The notes under the pieces: model-generated
Database searches by the model: none
The model's input: only the letters and a program-made list of their open reading frames with translations
What the model was told of the DNA's origin: nothing
Assembly (NCBI RefSeq): GCF_002013915.1
Contig: NZ_MBTF01000012.1
Span: 62,001-126,000 of the forward strand
Length of the DNA stretch: 64,000 nt
Reading direction: 5' to 3'
Origin: Mucilaginibacter pedocola
GTDB lineage: Bacteria; Bacteroidota; Bacteroidia; Sphingobacteriales; Sphingobacteriaceae
Program-made: the position numbers and the translations under genes
In this document: positions 9,181-17,404 of the stretch, in pieces
Layout of the letters: every line of letters begins with the position of its first letter
Numbering within the stretch: the stretch's first letter is position 1

Positions 9181-9392
9181 TTTAACCACAGAGTGCGCAG
9201 AGGATACGCGGAGGTTCGCAGAGGCCTATATTGTGTTAATGTAGATGAGAGTTGATAGCTCGCAGAGGGCGATTTTTGCGAATTTAAAACAAGAGCGTTT
9301 TCTGCTTATTTTTTTGGCTCGGCGTCATTACTCGAAGTAATTCTTTCTCTCCGTGAACCTCCGCGTAACCTCTAATAACTCCGTGGTTAAAT
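9181..9392. repeat. Paired inverted CCACAGAG-type repeat, copy 2
   Basis: The left arm, TTTAACCACAGAGTGCGCAG with more GCAGAGG/GCGGAGG units, starts at 9181. The right arm, CCTCCGCGTAACCTC...CTCCGTGGTTAA, ends near 9390. The inner ~110 nt carry nothing recognisable. It occupies most of the 385-nt gap between rpoD and blaI; the rest of the gap is the blaI promoter and the rpoD terminator. Confidence 0.72.
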
Positions 9393-9401
9393 CGCTAACC
9401 A

Positions 9402-9437
9402 CAAAAAAAAAGCCGCAATTCGTTAAAACTGCGGCTC
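9402..9437 (-). terminator. Intrinsic terminator of rpoD
   Basis: On the minus strand AGCCGCAGTT, a 6-nt loop, then AATTGCGGCT (complement of 9411-9436) is followed by a run of U residues (complement of the A-run 9403-9410). It lies 25 nt past the rpoD stop. Confidence 0.85.
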
Positions 9438-9461
9438 TCGATATTTATTTAAAAGCGATGC

Positions 9462-10319
9462 TTACAAGTACGATTGTAACAGGCTTGCTTTTGAGTTTTG
9501 CCTTAAACGCATCAGCGCTTTGTCTTTTATCTGGCGTACACGTTCGCGGGTAAGGTCGTATTTTTCTCCTATTTCTTCCAGCGAGTGTGGTGCATTATTG
9601 TTCAAACCGAAGAACAATACCAATACTTCGCGGTCGCGCTCGGCCAGGATGTTCAGCGAACGTTTGATCTCTTGTGTCAACGAGTCCACCATCAGGTCGG
9701 CATCCGTAGTAGCATCAGGGTTTTGCAATACGTCCAGCAGGGTATTTTCTTCGCCATCAACAAAAGGCGCATCCATTGATATCTGGCGGCCCGAGTTTGA
9801 TAACGATTCGGCTATACGCTCAGAAGTGGTTTCCAGTTCGTCGGCCAATTCTTCCGGCGTAGGCTGGCGCTCTAATTCCTGCTCCAGTTTAGAGGCAGAA
9901 CGGTGTATTTTGCTCAGCGAGCCAATTTGGTTAAGCGGAAGCCTTACAATACGGCTTTGCTCGGCAATGGCCGACAAGATAGACTGGCGGATCCACCAAA
10001 CGGCGTATGAAATAAATTTAAAACCTTTAGTTTCGTCGAAACGGCGGGCGGCTTTTATCAGGCCCAGGTTACCTTCGTTTATAAGGTCGCCCAGGGTAAG
10101 GCCCTGGTTTTGGTATTGTTTTGCAACCGATACCACAAAGCGCAGGTTAGTTTTGGTTAAACGTTCCAAAGCTGCCTGGTCTCCCTCGCGGATCTTTTGT
10201 GCCAATACAACCTCCTCCTGAGCCGTTATCAAGTCAACTTTACCTATCTCGGTTAGGTACTTGTCGAGCGATTGCGATTCGCGGTTGGTGATCGATTGTG
10301 ATATTTTTAGCTGTCTCAT
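9462..10319 (-). CDS. rpoD: RNA polymerase primary sigma factor (sigma-70 family)
   Basis: Directs RNA polymerase to housekeeping promoters, here the TTTG/TAnnTTTG type. The 285-residue protein has region 1.2 ([19 protein letters not shown]), regions 2.1-2.4 including [19 protein letters not shown] and [13 protein letters not shown], region 3, and region 4.2 [20 protein letters not shown]. It lacks the acidic region 1.1 of proteobacterial RpoD, as is usual in Bacteroidota. I chose the ATG at 10319 ([10 protein letters not shown]); an in-frame ATG 39 nt upstream adds residues unlike the family. It is monocistronic, with its own promoter near 10502 and terminator at 9402-9437. Confidence 0.95.
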   Translation of the reverse strand: MRQLKISQSITNRESQSLDKYLTEIGKVDLITAQEEVVLAQKIREGDQAALERLTKTNLRFVVSVAKQYQNQGLTLGDLINEGNLGLIKAARRFDETKGFKFISYAVWWIRQSILSAIAEQSRIVRLPLNQIGSLSKIHRSASKLEQELERQPTPEELADELETTSERIAESLSNSGRQISMDAPFVDGEENTLLDVLQNPDATTDADLMVDSLTQEIKRSLNILAERDREVLVLFFGLNNNAPHSLEEIGEKYDLTRERVRQIKDKALMRLRQNSKASLLQSYL

Positions 10320-10655
10320 ATAAAAATGTTCAACTGTTAGGCCCGTGCAAAATTGCACCGGCGGGGGTTAATGGAATAAAACACTGGTACGGTTCGGAGA
10401 TAAGGGTTGCTTAACGGCGAAAAGAGCAATTTTATAATGGTACATCTATGTGTAAACCTAACTTCAGAAGTGTTTGTATTTCGCTGCTCCAAATCAGGCT
10501 GCAAAGATACATAAACATTTGTAGTTAAAGTGTCAAACAAACACAATTTAACAGTGGTTATTTTTTATGGAATGTGGATAAAAAGTCATTTATACTTTCC
10601 TGACAATTTATAAAGGCGTTATCCCCTACTTTTGGGCACACTTACATCTAAAATA
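10320..10655. promoter_or_regulatory. Divergent promoter region of rpoD and the luciferase-like oxidoreductase
   Basis: This 336-nt gap separates two divergent genes. For rpoD, TATCTTTG lies on the minus strand (complement of 10502-10509), giving a leader of about 180 nt. For the downstream plus-strand gene, TACTTTTG is at 10627-10634. In neither case did I find a well-spaced TTTG at -33. No other gene is supported here: the short minus-strand frame at 10337-10546 spans the rpoD promoter and looks non-coding. Confidence 0.5.
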
Positions 10656-11660
10656 ATGGCATCTACATTATCTAACATACCCTATTCTGTACTCGATCTG
10701 GCTACCGTTGTGCAAGGCCAAACACCTGCCGATACCTTTCCTAAAAGTTTAGAACTGGCTCAATTAGCAGAAAAACTGGGCTACAACCGCTACTGGTTTG
10801 CCGAACACCATAACATGATGAACGTTGGCAGCAGTGCCCCTACTATATTAATTGGCTACGTTGCCGGCGGTACTAAAACCATCCGCGTAGGCTCGGGTGG
10901 CGTAATGCTGCCTAACCATGCCCCACTGGTAGTTGCCGAGCAATTTGGCACACTGGCATCGCTTTACCCTGGTCGTATAGACCTTGGGCTTGGCCGCGCA
11001 CCCGGCACCGACCAGGTAACCGCCTTAGCCATTCGCGGCGAAAACATGAATGCGGCGTTCAATTTCCCACGGGACGTAGAAAAACTGCAAAAGTATTTTT
11101 CGGAGGATAACTTCGATAGCAAGGTACGCGCCATACCGGGCGAAGGGCTGGATATCCCTATTTGGATATTAGGCTCGAGTACAGATAGCGCGCGTTTGGC
11201 CGCTGCTAAAGGCCTGCCTTACGCCTTTGCCAGCCACTTTGCCCCTACCCATTTTATGGAGGCATTGGAGATATACCGCCGCGACTTTAAACCCTCGGAG
11301 TTTTTAGATAAACCTTATGTACTCAGCTGCATCAACGTGGTAGCAGCAGACACCGATAAGGAAGCAACACGTTTGGCCACATCGGTACAGTTGTTTATAA
11401 AAGGCGTGGTAACCGGCAAACGTGAACTGCTACCGCCACCAATAGATAGTATGGATGGTGCCTGGAATTATTTTGAACAGGAAGCCGTAGAGCAAATGCT
11501 GCACTACGCCATCTTTGGCGGGCCGGAAACGGTGAAGCAAAAAATGGAAGCATTTATTAATTACACCGGTGTTGATGAGGTAATGGCTACCTCGCATATC
11601 TTCGATCACCAGGCAAGGTTGAGGTCGTATAAGATATTTGCGGAGGTGATGAAGGGGTAG
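10656..11660 (+). CDS. LLM-class flavin-dependent oxidoreductase (luciferase-like)
   Basis: A 334-residue TIM-barrel FMN enzyme of the bacterial luciferase-like family. The N-terminal strand IPYSVLDLATVVQGQTPA, GYNRYWFAEHHNMMNVGSSA, and DLGLGRAPGTDQVTAL are typical of the MsnO8-like branch of the family. The substrate is unknown. I chose the ATG at 10656 rather than a TTG at 10632, because a -7 promoter element (10627-10634) overlaps the TTG codon and would make it untranscribed. It is a single gene, convergent with the exported protein at 11850. Confidence 0.88.
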   Translation: MASTLSNIPYSVLDLATVVQGQTPADTFPKSLELAQLAEKLGYNRYWFAEHHNMMNVGSSAPTILIGYVAGGTKTIRVGSGGVMLPNHAPLVVAEQFGTLASLYPGRIDLGLGRAPGTDQVTALAIRGENMNAAFNFPRDVEKLQKYFSEDNFDSKVRAIPGEGLDIPIWILGSSTDSARLAAAKGLPYAFASHFAPTHFMEALEIYRRDFKPSEFLDKPYVLSCINVVAADTDKEATRLATSVQLFIKGVVTGKRELLPPPIDSMDGAWNYFEQEAVEQMLHYAIFGGPETVKQKMEAFINYTGVDEVMATSHIFDHQARLRSYKIFAEVMKG

Positions 11661-11679
11661 CATATTATTGAAGTCGCTA

Positions 11680-11844
11680 TTTAACCACAGAGAACACAGA
11701 GAGAAAACCGCAGAGGTACACAGAGCCTTGCAAACTATTAAATTGAGGCAATTGGGGTATCTTCTGTATTAAGGCATCCATAAAATAACCATAACACAAG
11801 CCCTGTGCTTCTCTGTGTAAATCTCTGTGCCCTTTGTGGTTAAA
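11680..11844. repeat. Paired inverted CCACAGAG-type repeat, copy 3
   Basis: The left arm, TTTAACCACAGAGAACACAG with CGCAGAGGTACACAGAG, runs 11680 to about 11725. The right arm, TCTCTGTGTAAATCTCTGTG followed by CTTTGTGGTTAAA, ends near 11844. It lies between two convergent genes, so it could act as a shared 3'-end hairpin for both transcripts. Confidence 0.75.
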
Positions 11845-11849
11845 TAAAG

Positions 11850-12752
11850 CTAACGAACCTTCATCAATTTACTCACCGGCACTTCGTAAAGCACTGCCGC
11901 TTCTTCATCCAGTAGCCAAAGGGTTCTATCATCTTTAAAGCAAACCGATTCTATTTGCGGGGCTTTAACGGGTAACCACCATACATCGCCTGTAAGCCAG
12001 CTTGAACCGGGGCCTTTGCGCTCGAACATCCAAATGGCTTTGTAGGTTATTACTACCAGCCTGTTGCCATCTTCGGTAGCATCAGCAGCGGTTACTTTGC
12101 CGCCAATATTGAATTTATCCAGCAGCGTTAGCGTGTTCACTTCGTCGGTTTTCTCAGCGTCCATGCGGTAAAGGCGGGTGAAGGTATCGGCGCGGTCTTT
12201 TGATAGCATGTGGAATTTGCCATCTGCAAAAAACACCGCCTCGCAATCGAAATTAAAGTTGGTTTTAGCGTTGTATACTTTCTGATCAGGGTATTTAAAG
12301 AATAGTTTCTTCAGGAAGGTAGTGTTACTGGCAATGGGCGATGGCTCGGGCACCACATACAGTACCAGGTCGCGGCGGTCGTTATAGTTATTGCCCACAT
12401 CGGCAATTACCAGGTTGCCCTTATCGTCCATGGTAATATCTTCCCAATCAACATCGGTAGCGCCGGCAATTGTAATACCCTCGTAATTACGGTACCGGGC
12501 CGATTGGTAAAATTTACCTAAGCTATCAATGGCAAACACGCGTGGCTGGTCGCCCGAATCGTTGTGTATCCAAAATACATTCTTGTCCGACCTGCTTCTC
12601 ACGATACCCGATAGCTCGAGCTTACCCCAATAATCAAAACTGAATTTTGCTTTCAGTACCTCCGGCTCGCGTGCCGGCAATTTAACGTCCTGCGCAATGG
12701 CAACGCCCGCGCCTAACATTGCGAATAACAATGCAACTGTAAAAACTTTCAT
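11850..12752 (-). CDS. Exported hypothetical protein, probably beta-propeller-like
   Basis: The 300-residue protein has a clear Sec signal peptide (MKVFTVALLFAMLGAGVAIA then Q, with cleavage probably before QDV). The mature part has recurring strand-rich segments such as KNVFWIHNDSGDQPRVFAID, DVDWEDITMDDKGNLVIADVG and ESVCFKDDRTLWLLDEEAAV. These suggest a propeller like those of SdiA-regulated or esterase-like phytase proteins. No catalytic residues could be fixed. It is probably periplasmic, and the function is unknown. Its stop lies next to repeat copy 3. Confidence 0.7.
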   Translation of the reverse strand: MKVFTVALLFAMLGAGVAIAQDVKLPAREPEVLKAKFSFDYWGKLELSGIVRSRSDKNVFWIHNDSGDQPRVFAIDSLGKFYQSARYRNYEGITIAGATDVDWEDITMDDKGNLVIADVGNNYNDRRDLVLYVVPEPSPIASNTTFLKKLFFKYPDQKVYNAKTNFNFDCEAVFFADGKFHMLSKDRADTFTRLYRMDAEKTDEVNTLTLLDKFNIGGKVTAADATEDGNRLVVITYKAIWMFERKGPGSSWLTGDVWWLPVKAPQIESVCFKDDRTLWLLDEEAAVLYEVPVSKLMKVR

Positions 12753-12806
12753 GTAATTTTTACAGGCAAAATACCAAAGCGGTGTTAGCGCAATGTTGGG
12801 GTAATA

Positions 12807-13325
12807 TTAGCTTTGTGTTGGCTTATCCAAATAGTCGGGCGGGTATACTTTTTGGCCGTACTTTTCTATAGTAGCCACCATTCTTTTTAGCGTCTCGGGG
12901 TCGCCCATAGGTGGTGGCGGCAAAAACTCGCCGATGGCAACGGGTTTTCCCAATTCTAAAAACATCTCCTCTAAACCTGCGGGGACTACCTGGCACAATA
13001 GCTTAGCCACCTTATCGCTTTTGTTTTTAAAGCAGTGTACTATGCCACCCATCGGGATATTAATAAAAGCACCCTTTGTAGCGATGTAAGTGCCCGCCTC
13101 CGACTTTACTTCCACCTCGCCCTCTATCACATAAAACGATTCCTGAAAATCGGCATGAGCATGCGGGCCGGGTCCGCCACCCGGACGAACAGTCATCTCA
13201 ATAGTGGCAAAAGCACCGCCGGTTTCTTTACCCGATGCGAGTATACGATAGTTTCCGCCCATTACCGAAAGGTTTGGCCCATCGGTAGCGCCCAGCGTTA
13301 TTGGTGCTTGTTTTTGGTTCTCCAT
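12807..13325 (-). CDS. Cupin domain protein
   Basis: A 172-residue single-cupin protein, probably cytosolic. Cupin motif 1 is PGPHAHADFQESFYVIEGE, with metal-ligand His, His and Glu. Motif 2 is GAFINIPMGGIVHCFKN with the third His. The substrate is unknown; the family includes dioxygenases, isomerases and small-molecule-binding proteins. It stands alone, with short gaps to the LtaS-like gene upstream and the exported protein downstream. Confidence 0.82.
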   Translation of the reverse strand: MENQKQAPITLGATDGPNLSVMGGNYRILASGKETGGAFATIEMTVRPGGGPGPHAHADFQESFYVIEGEVEVKSEAGTYIATKGAFINIPMGGIVHCFKNKSDKVAKLLCQVVPAGLEEMFLELGKPVAIGEFLPPPPMGDPETLKRMVATIEKYGQKVYPPDYLDKPTQS

Positions 13326-13418
13326 GATGTTCTACCGGTTTAAAATCCAGAGCAATTGGCTGTAGCGAATATAACCGTCAACAATTGAATAACAAAATTT
13401 AAACCAGTTAACAAATGG

Positions 13419-15356
13419 CTATCGGGTAGAGTTGAGTTTGTGGTTTACTATCCTGTCAGCGTAATCCTGCACAAAGGCTTTGCAATCCATCATACCTTTT
13501 TGCATTTCGGCATCGGGGTTTGGGGTAAGCAGATTATGCTCCAAGCCTTTATCAGCAGCGGCAAATACCCCGGTAATGTTTTTCCCATCGAACAGGTAAG
13601 TGTAACGGCCCTGCATTAGCTGATAAATGTTGCCGGTAGAGTTTATAACCCTTGGCGTTTCATTGGCCACAGTATCTATCAGGCTACGCCCCCAACTACG
13701 GAAGGGCTTGTCGTAACCTATCAGATCAGCCAGCGTAGGGTAAATATCCATTTGCGAAGCCAGGTCGGTGCGCACGCCGTCTAAGCCGTAGGCCGAGTTA
13801 GCGCTATAGAATAGTATAGGCACTGCAAAACGGTTTATCTGTTTGCTGTATTCGGGGTAAAAGGTTTGGCTGGTATGGTCGGCCGTTATCACAAATATGG
13901 TATTGGCGAACCAGGGCTGCGTTTTGGCGTAATTGAAAAACTGGCGCAAGGCATTGTCCGAATATTGTACCGTACGGTGGATAGGCAACGGGCCGCCTTT
14001 AAATCGCTCTTTATACTTTTCGGGCAATTGGTATGGGTCGTGCGATGAGAGGGTAAACACGGTAGCCATAAAAGGCTTTTTTTGCGCGCCAATAGTTTTG
14101 CCCATATATTGCAGAAACTGCTCGTCCCAAATGCCCCACACGCCATCAAAGTCCTTATCGTTATTATACTCGGTACGGCCGTAGTAATTTTGAAAGCCCA
14201 ATATGCTTGCGAAGCCCTGAAAACCCATGGAGCCATTGGCCGCGCCATGGAAGAACGAGGTTTGATAACCCAAACTATCGCAAAGCGAAACTATGGAGGC
14301 TATCTTCTGCTTAGCGTATGGCGAAGAAGTAAAAGCCGTTTGAAAGGACGGTATCCCTGCCAATACCGACGACATGCCGTGTATAGATTGCCGCCCGTTG
14401 GCATAAGCATTGGTAAATATCAGGCTGCTGTTGCTCAGCGAATCGAGAAAAGGCGTATAGCCCTTAAAGCCCTGGATGTGACTATCGCGGTTCATGCTGC
14501 CCCAATACTCGCGGGCCATACTTTCTAAAATGATAATAACCAGGTTTGGTTTAGCAGCCGGATGCCCATTGTATTGCTTAACAGGCTTCAGGTTAGCGTT
14601 GATGTAGGCACCATCGGTAAAATGCTGCAGCTTAAAATTGTTGCTGCTAAAGGTGCGAATGATAGCAAAGGGCGTATTCAGTACCACATCGCCCTGGTTA
14701 GGTACGGTTACGTGCTTATAGGCATCAACCATATTGATAGGGCGCGTACTGCGGTTAAGGTCACCACGAATGCCCGCAACCATAAGCGTAAGCGCAACCA
14801 AAAACACCACCATCGATACGCCGAAATAAGGCCAGTTAAATTTAACCTTTACCGGCTTAACCTTCACCCGTGCATACAGCCACACCCAAAGCACACAGCA
14901 AGCAAGGTAAATAACAAATACATACCAGTATGCCCATGCAAAATGCTCGGTAAGGGCTTCTTTATTGCTCTCTTGCGATATCACATCAAGCGTGGCCCTG
15001 GTAGAGCGCACCTGGCTAAAACGGTAATAAATAATATCGATAAAACTGGTAGCGTAGGCCAGCAAATTGGTAGCGAAGTATAATATAGAAAGCCCTTTTT
15101 GGTACCCTGGCCTGGTGTTAACGGCCAACGGCAGCAGGCTAAGCACTATAAATAATAAATTTATGTAGAGCAAAGCTGCCGTATCAAACGCCAAACCGTA
15201 GTAGCACAATTTTAGCAGCGTTCCTACACCATCAACTGCCAGTAAATGTGTATTGAAAACAAAGAACAAAACACGCGCTACAAAATAAAAGGCATAGGCT
15301 AAAAAAAGCCTGTAAAGCAGTGCTTTATACTCGGTGAGACGAAAGTTGGCGTTCAT
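13419..15356 (-). CDS. LtaS-like membrane sulfatase/phosphotransferase
   Basis: The 645-residue protein has five N-terminal membrane segments within about residues 15-195 and a C-terminal periplasmic domain of the alkaline phosphatase/sulfatase fold. LVIIILESMAREYWGSMN holds the metal-binding Glu; GRQSIHGMSSVLAGIPSF should contain the nucleophile; VITADHTSQ has the late Asp-His metal ligands. Gram-positive members polymerise glycerol phosphate on lipoteichoic acid. In Bacteroidota relatives probably move phospho-headgroups or hydrolyse phosphodiesters in the envelope; the real substrate here is unknown. Monocistronic by spacing. Confidence 0.85.
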   Translation of the reverse strand: MNANFRLTEYKALLYRLFLAYAFYFVARVLFFVFNTHLLAVDGVGTLLKLCYYGLAFDTAALLYINLLFIVLSLLPLAVNTRPGYQKGLSILYFATNLLAYATSFIDIIYYRFSQVRSTRATLDVISQESNKEALTEHFAWAYWYVFVIYLACCVLWVWLYARVKVKPVKVKFNWPYFGVSMVVFLVALTLMVAGIRGDLNRSTRPINMVDAYKHVTVPNQGDVVLNTPFAIIRTFSSNNFKLQHFTDGAYINANLKPVKQYNGHPAAKPNLVIIILESMAREYWGSMNRDSHIQGFKGYTPFLDSLSNSSLIFTNAYANGRQSIHGMSSVLAGIPSFQTAFTSSPYAKQKIASIVSLCDSLGYQTSFFHGAANGSMGFQGFASILGFQNYYGRTEYNNDKDFDGVWGIWDEQFLQYMGKTIGAQKKPFMATVFTLSSHDPYQLPEKYKERFKGGPLPIHRTVQYSDNALRQFFNYAKTQPWFANTIFVITADHTSQTFYPEYSKQINRFAVPILFYSANSAYGLDGVRTDLASQMDIYPTLADLIGYDKPFRSWGRSLIDTVANETPRVINSTGNIYQLMQGRYTYLFDGKNITGVFAAADKGLEHNLLTPNPDAEMQKGMMDCKAFVQDYADRIVNHKLNSTR

Positions 15357-15552
15357 TTTGGGGCTTAATGGCGTAAAGGTTCGCGAAATTAAGCCAAAAT
15401 GAATAAAGTGTTAATGGTTGGTTAAATTATTGCTTTGGGGAAACAAACGGCACCCGGCAAAATAGCTACATCCGTTTGAGATTGAAAGCGATATAAACAA
15501 ATAACGTTAGCTGTATTTTTACTATAATTGATAATTGCCCAAGAATAGCAAC

Positions 15553-16416
15553 ATGGAGAACCTAAACCCTGCCGACGGTATTGATAAACATGCTTTTATC
15601 ACTGAAAATCTCTCAAATTTTAACTGTGGCAAAGGTTGGCATGAATTGATTAAATCGTTTTTAAGCGAAATGATTGAAGCTGGTTGGCCGGTACAGACTC
15701 AGATATACGGGAAAGAAAAGTTTGGTAAATTAAGAATATCGTTTGGTAATAACCTCAATCAGCCAATGCTTGAAATTGCCCATAAATATGAGGCCATATC
15801 GGAAACAGTGTGTGAACTTTGCGGCGATGCCGGGAAGCATCGTGTAATCAATTTTTGGGAACAAACACTTTGCACCAATCATTTTTTAGACAGATACTCT
15901 ATTATAAACGTCTCGGCAGTAAATTTCAATAAGGTTTTTAGAGTTGAGTTCGAGCACGATTACGAACAGCTTAACCTTTATGCCCGTGGCTTTTTAGGAT
16001 TAGGCCGGGAAGAACTTAAGGCCTCGTTTAACAGCCCGGATATCAATTATTATGCTTTATTGAAAGTCATCCCAAAGTTGAAAATTGAGGAGGAAGATCG
16101 ATTATACCTTGAGCGGTTCTTTTCGGGCTTAAAAGGCTGTGAAATTTGCGGCTATAAGGCCGTGCACCTGGGGGTATGCAAGTACTGCTACAACCCTATA
16201 TGGGACAGCAATTCACCAAGCTTTAAACATTATTTTAATAAACAGTCTTACATAAAAGAGATGCAAATGGATTGGTGGTTGGACAAGGATGATTACAGAA
16301 AACTAAAAGACTTAAATGAGACATCCTTCGAACCGCTTCCAAACCATAAGCAAATTTTCAACGAGGATGACCTCAAAAAGTATATTGAAGAACAAAACAG
16401 CAATAGCGAAAATTAA
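15553..16416 (+). CDS. Hypothetical protein with two Cys-rich zinc-binding-like motifs
   Basis: I do not recognise this family. The protein is about 287 residues, acidic and soluble. Two putative zinc sites are visible: CELCGDAGKHR followed by LCTNH near residues 93-113, and CEICGYKAVHLGVCKYC near residues 196-212. The N-terminal half (KGWHELIKSFLSEMIEAGWP and KEKFGKLRISFG) resembles small proteins seen near polymorphic-toxin or immunity genes, but that is weak. I prefer the ATG at 15553 (MENLNPADG) over a TTG 18 nt upstream. It has no cotranscribed partner; tRNA-Leu follows. Confidence 0.65.
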   Translation: MENLNPADGIDKHAFITENLSNFNCGKGWHELIKSFLSEMIEAGWPVQTQIYGKEKFGKLRISFGNNLNQPMLEIAHKYEAISETVCELCGDAGKHRVINFWEQTLCTNHFLDRYSIINVSAVNFNKVFRVEFEHDYEQLNLYARGFLGLGREELKASFNSPDINYYALLKVIPKLKIEEEDRLYLERFFSGLKGCEICGYKAVHLGVCKYCYNPIWDSNSPSFKHYFNKQSYIKEMQMDWWLDKDDYRKLKDLNETSFEPLPNHKQIFNEDDLKKYIEEQNSNSEN

Positions 16417-16524
16417 AAAAGCTGTATTTTCTTACAAATTCTCGTCTAAATTTCCAGAGGGGCTTCGTCAGGCAAAAATTAAATAGTAGCAAATGAGGCA
16501 GATAAATAAAAAACTAAAAACAGG

Positions 16525-16555
16525 TTTTATTTTTCGGCCGTAAATACTATCTTTG
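16525..16555 (+). promoter_or_regulatory. Promoter of tRNA-Leu(TAG)
   Basis: TATCTTTG at 16548-16555 is a perfect TAnnTTTG element, with TTTT (a weak TTTG) at 16525-16528 and a 19-nt spacer. The tRNA 5' end is 21 nt downstream. Confidence 0.65.
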
Positions 16556-16575
16556 CACTCTCTTAAAAACCAAAC

Positions 16576-16657
16576 GCGGAAGTGGCGTAATTGGTAGCCG
16601 CACCAGACTTAGGATCTGGCGCCGCGAGGCGTGGGGGTTCGAGTCCCTTCTTCCGCA
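16576..16657 (+). tRNA. tRNA-Leu, anticodon TAG
   Basis: The 82-nt cloverleaf has acceptor arms GCGGAAG (16576-16582) and CTTCCGC (16650-16656) and discriminator A at 16657. The anticodon stem is CCAGA/TCTGG with loop CTTAGGA, giving anticodon TAG (16610-16612). The long variable arm CGCCGCGAGGCG is typical of tRNA-Leu, and the T-loop is TTCGAGT. CCA is not encoded. It has its own promoter and terminator. Confidence 0.95.
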
Positions 16658-16666
16658 CTGAATTTT

Positions 16667-16699
16667 AAAGCCGTTAACTGAATAAGTTAGCGGCTTTTT
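16667..16699. terminator. Bidirectional terminator after tRNA-Leu and the SUKH-like gene
   Basis: AAGCCGTTAACT (16668-16679) pairs with AGTTAGCGGCTT (16684-16695) with one G-U pair and a short loop. A T-run follows on the plus strand and A residues flank the other side. It ends the tRNA transcript and lies directly at the stop of the minus-strand gene at 16700. Confidence 0.8.
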
Positions 16700-17245
16700 T
16701 TATCCCCTTACATATTCAACTTCATTACGCCAAAAATCGCTTTCTGTAAATATATTGGCATTAACATTTAAAAGACCTTCTTTTAGCGAGGCTATTTGTT
16801 CATCAGTAATATCGCCGTCTAAAAAAGCATCCTCACCGTTTTCGGCCTGCACTTTAGATATAAAGCCTCTGTACAAAAGGAGGCATTCGGCAAGTTCTGA
16901 AATGTTTTTATTCATTGTACCCATCAACTCGAAAGCTTGTTCATGATCGAGCAGAACGATAATATCGTTATTATCCGTATCAAAACAGATCGGGTTGCCA
17001 CCGCCATCGGTCCCTAAAACCAAATATCTATTACCAGGATGGTCGTAACCATAATAATCGGAGAGGCTTAACAAGTCGTTATTGAAGTTAACGAAAGGCG
17101 CACCGCTACTCGCAAAACCTATTTTTAAAAAATCCTTTGTGGCGTGGTTAACAGGCGCGGCTTCCAGTTTCTCACTATCAAATTCGAGCCATCTCTTAAC
17201 TACCGCCGCCGCTATCCATTTTTCTTTAAATCCTAAAGCTGTCAT
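16700..17245 (-). CDS. SMI1/KNR4 (SUKH)-like protein
   Basis: A 181-residue acidic cytosolic protein. The central segment NRYLVLGTDGGGNPICFDTD followed by DIIVLLDHEQAFELMG has the pattern of the SUKH fold (strand, Gly turn, strand, then a His-containing loop). Bacterial SUKH proteins are often immunity proteins of contact-dependent or polymorphic toxins. No toxin gene is adjacent, so this may be an orphan immunity protein or a housekeeping member. The family call is by pattern only. Confidence 0.6.
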   Translation of the reverse strand: MTALGFKEKWIAAAVVKRWLEFDSEKLEAAPVNHATKDFLKIGFASSGAPFVNFNNDLLSLSDYYGYDHPGNRYLVLGTDGGGNPICFDTDNNDIIVLLDHEQAFELMGTMNKNISELAECLLLYRGFISKVQAENGEDAFLDGDITDEQIASLKEGLLNVNANIFTESDFWRNEVEYVRG

Positions 17246-17329
17246 GATAAGTATTTAGTTTGCAGCTAAGATAAATTACCGCGGCCGATCATGCACATAA
17301 GATAGCCAATTTTTTAGCGGTGCTATGAA

Positions 17330-17367
17330 ATAAAAAAAGCCCTGCCCGGGGCAGAACTTTTAATATT
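17330..17367 (-). terminator. Probable terminator of the phosphoglycosyltransferase gene
   Basis: On the minus strand CTGCC, CGG loop, GGCAG is followed closely by GGCTTTTTTT. The stem is short but GC-rich, and the U-run is good. It lies about 40 nt past the stop of the gene at 17405. Confidence 0.55.
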
Positions 17368-17404
17368 ATTGCGGCAATACACTTTAGGCGGTGTATCCTA
17401 CTAT

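Noticed and set aside
9520..10221. 233-codon plus-strand open frame inside rpoD
   Set aside because: Lies wholly opposite the strongly conserved sigma-factor gene. Its composition (Ser/Arg-rich) is that of an antisense shadow.
10337..10546. 69-codon minus-strand frame upstream of rpoD
   Set aside because: Covers the rpoD promoter element and leader, and has no protein-like features.
14082..15083. Long plus-strand frames inside the LtaS-like gene
   Set aside because: Antisense shadows of a clear membrane phosphatase-fold gene.
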